58,682 nt of DNA from assembly GCA_964564435.1 (NCBI GenBank), contig CAZMAT010000014.1, forward strand, positions 1 through 58,682. The letters are read 5' to 3'. Of the stretch, positions 57,927 to 58,682 are shown in pieces. Within the stretch, counting starts at the first letter, position 1. Each line of letters begins with the position of its first letter. Made by a program: the position numbers and the translations under genes. This stretch comes from Fermentibacter sp964564435 (GTDB taxonomy: Bacteria > Fermentibacterota > Fermentibacteria > Fermentibacterales > Fermentibacteraceae). The notes beneath the pieces were generated by a model. The model did no database searches. It was not told where the DNA came from and worked only from the letters and a program-made list of their open reading frames with translations.

Positions 57927-58682
57927 TCAGTCCTCGGCCAGGACGATTATCCTGTCCCGTCCCGTGAAGGTGACGGCACCGGACTTGTCGGGGTTCACCA
58001 CTATGCCGCCCTGCGGCTTGTCGACCTCGGACATCAGCCTGTAGCCGATGGCGGTCTCGCCCCTGATGGCGGCGGCCTCCACGACGGCGTGGAAGTCCAT
58101 CGCCACCCCCGTCTTCACGTACATGGACGCCGGCCTGATGTAGACCTCCGAACCGTCGGGATCGAACAGGTCGCGGAAGACCGCCTTCAGCTCCCTGTTC
58201 TCGGCGACCTGGGCCAGCATCAGGCTTATGAGCTTGTCGCTCACGATGAAGTCGTCCGCATGGGTGACCTCGGCGAGCTCCCTGTTCCTGTCGTCGAGCA
58301 TCTCGCTGACGATCGAGAAGGAGTATCCCGACTTCTCGCGGATATTGCGCAGGTGGAGCAGGGAGATCAGGGTCCTGGCGTCGGCCTGCTGCGGATCGAG
58401 CGCGTCGGAGTAGCTCTGGATGATAACGTGGTCGAAGGAGGCCAGGTCGAGGGAGTCGAGCAGGGCCCTGTCGGTGGTGTCACCCCTCGAAAGGGAGACC
58501 TTCGAGTTGCGGTACTCCCTCCCGAGAACCTGGGATTCGTCTATCTCGAACTCCGGATCCGCCACGATGCTCAGTTCCGAACCGGGATTGACGTATCCGT
58601 CCAGCTCGCGTGCGACGATCGGCACCCTCTGGTTCCAGCCCAGTATCAGGGTCCGTTCGGGTCCGCCGTGAGGCCTGGGCTC
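57927..58682 (-). CDS. Castor/Pollux-type ion-channel protein (partial, N-terminus outside window)
   Basis: The 3' part of a gene that continues beyond the window edge; 251 residues visible. The frame is open to the last base, with ERTLILGWNQRVPIVARELD preceding any start. That reads as the conserved NAD-binding RCK-like region of CASTOR/POLLUX/DMI1 channels, followed by LSRGDTTDRALLDSL, FDHVIIQSYSD and the C-terminal ligand domain (GRDRIIVLAED). The pore helices would be upstream, out of view. A start at GTG 58625 would cut this domain, so I treat the gene as truncated by the window. Confidence 0.8.
   Translation of the reverse strand, partial: EPRPHGGPERTLILGWNQRVPIVARELDGYVNPGSELSIVADPEFEIDESQVLGREYRNSKVSLSRGDTTDRALLDSLDLASFDHVIIQSYSDALDPQQADARTLISLLHLRNIREKSGYSFSIVSEMLDDRNRELAEVTHADDFIVSDKLISLMLAQVAENRELKAVFRDLFDPDGSEVYIRPASMYVKTGVAMDFHAVVEAAAIRGETAIGYRLMSEVDKPQGGIVVNPDKSGAVTFTGRDRIIVLAED

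Noticed and set aside
58420..58625. Complete short gene starting at GTG 58625
   Set aside because: The frame remains open to the window edge and the residues upstream of that GTG match the conserved start of the Castor/Pollux NAD-binding region, so the gene is truncated here.

Overview
High-GC bacterial chromosome segment (GC visibly falls only at about 80-610 and 22.4-23.6 kb) with a Gram-negative envelope gene set: an LptE-like lipoprotein, Wzm/Wzt-type ABC export, an O-antigen-ligase-type protein and beta-barrel candidates. A gingipain-like C25 protease with a FlgD/por-type C-terminal domain, a bS22/COX24-like ribosomal microprotein, heavy use of AGG arginine codons and frequent TTG/GTG starts suggest an uncultured phylum of the Fibrobacteres-Chlorobi-Bacteroidetes (FCB) kind, such as Fermentibacteria or Eisenbacteria. 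That placement is inference; there is no rRNA in the window.

Layout. 1-0.8 kb: tRNA-Arg, a tRNA-like element made with a copy of that tRNA's 5' end, and three 185-bp structured repeats. 0.8-1.9 kb: phosphoesterase, bS22-like and HU genes (minus), then tRNA-Ala with a good promoter. 1.9-5.9 kb: PPC/DUF296 protein, lipoprotein, C25 protease, nitrilase (minus). 6.0-7.9 kb: aminotransferase, glutaredoxin and a ferredoxin:thioredoxin-reductase/rubredoxin fusion (plus). 7.9-22.3 kb: one minus-strand run starting from a promoter at 22.34-22.36 kb: rimP-nusA-infB-rbfA-truB-ribF-rpsO-pnp-dut, then an LptE-like lipoprotein, small membrane proteins, an M19 dipeptidase, ApbE, an AmrS-like radical SAM enzyme and a NusG-II protein. 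22.4-23.6 kb: a GxxExxY gene between perfect 26-bp inverted repeats, next to a 70-bp tandem array. 23.6-45.8 kb: 19 minus-strand genes without a gap above 10 bases, opened by der and plsY and continuing into surface-polysaccharide export, glycosyltransferases, two B12-binding radical SAM enzymes, a pseudokinase-like PAS protein, two probable outer-membrane proteins, a glycogen-binding lipoprotein, a MalK-type ATPase, a WecA-type transferase and a Wzy/WaaL-type protein. 45.9-58.7 kb: secreted protein, MFS transporter, MscS channel with a cyclic-nucleotide domain, cation:proton antiporter with a PTS-EIIA-like partner, a NatAB-type ABC system with a permease-CPBP protease fusion, a hybrid histidine kinase and the C-terminal part of a Castor/Pollux-type channel protein.

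How they work together: the two long operons join translation and RNA-processing housekeeping to envelope maintenance, and phospholipid/ribosome assembly (plsY, der) to building and exporting a surface glycan. Genes overlap by 1-32 bases almost throughout, so translational coupling is likely. The least explained parts are the structured repeats beside tRNA-Arg, the GxxExxY cassette with its array, and the enzyme mix of the 22-kb envelope operon.
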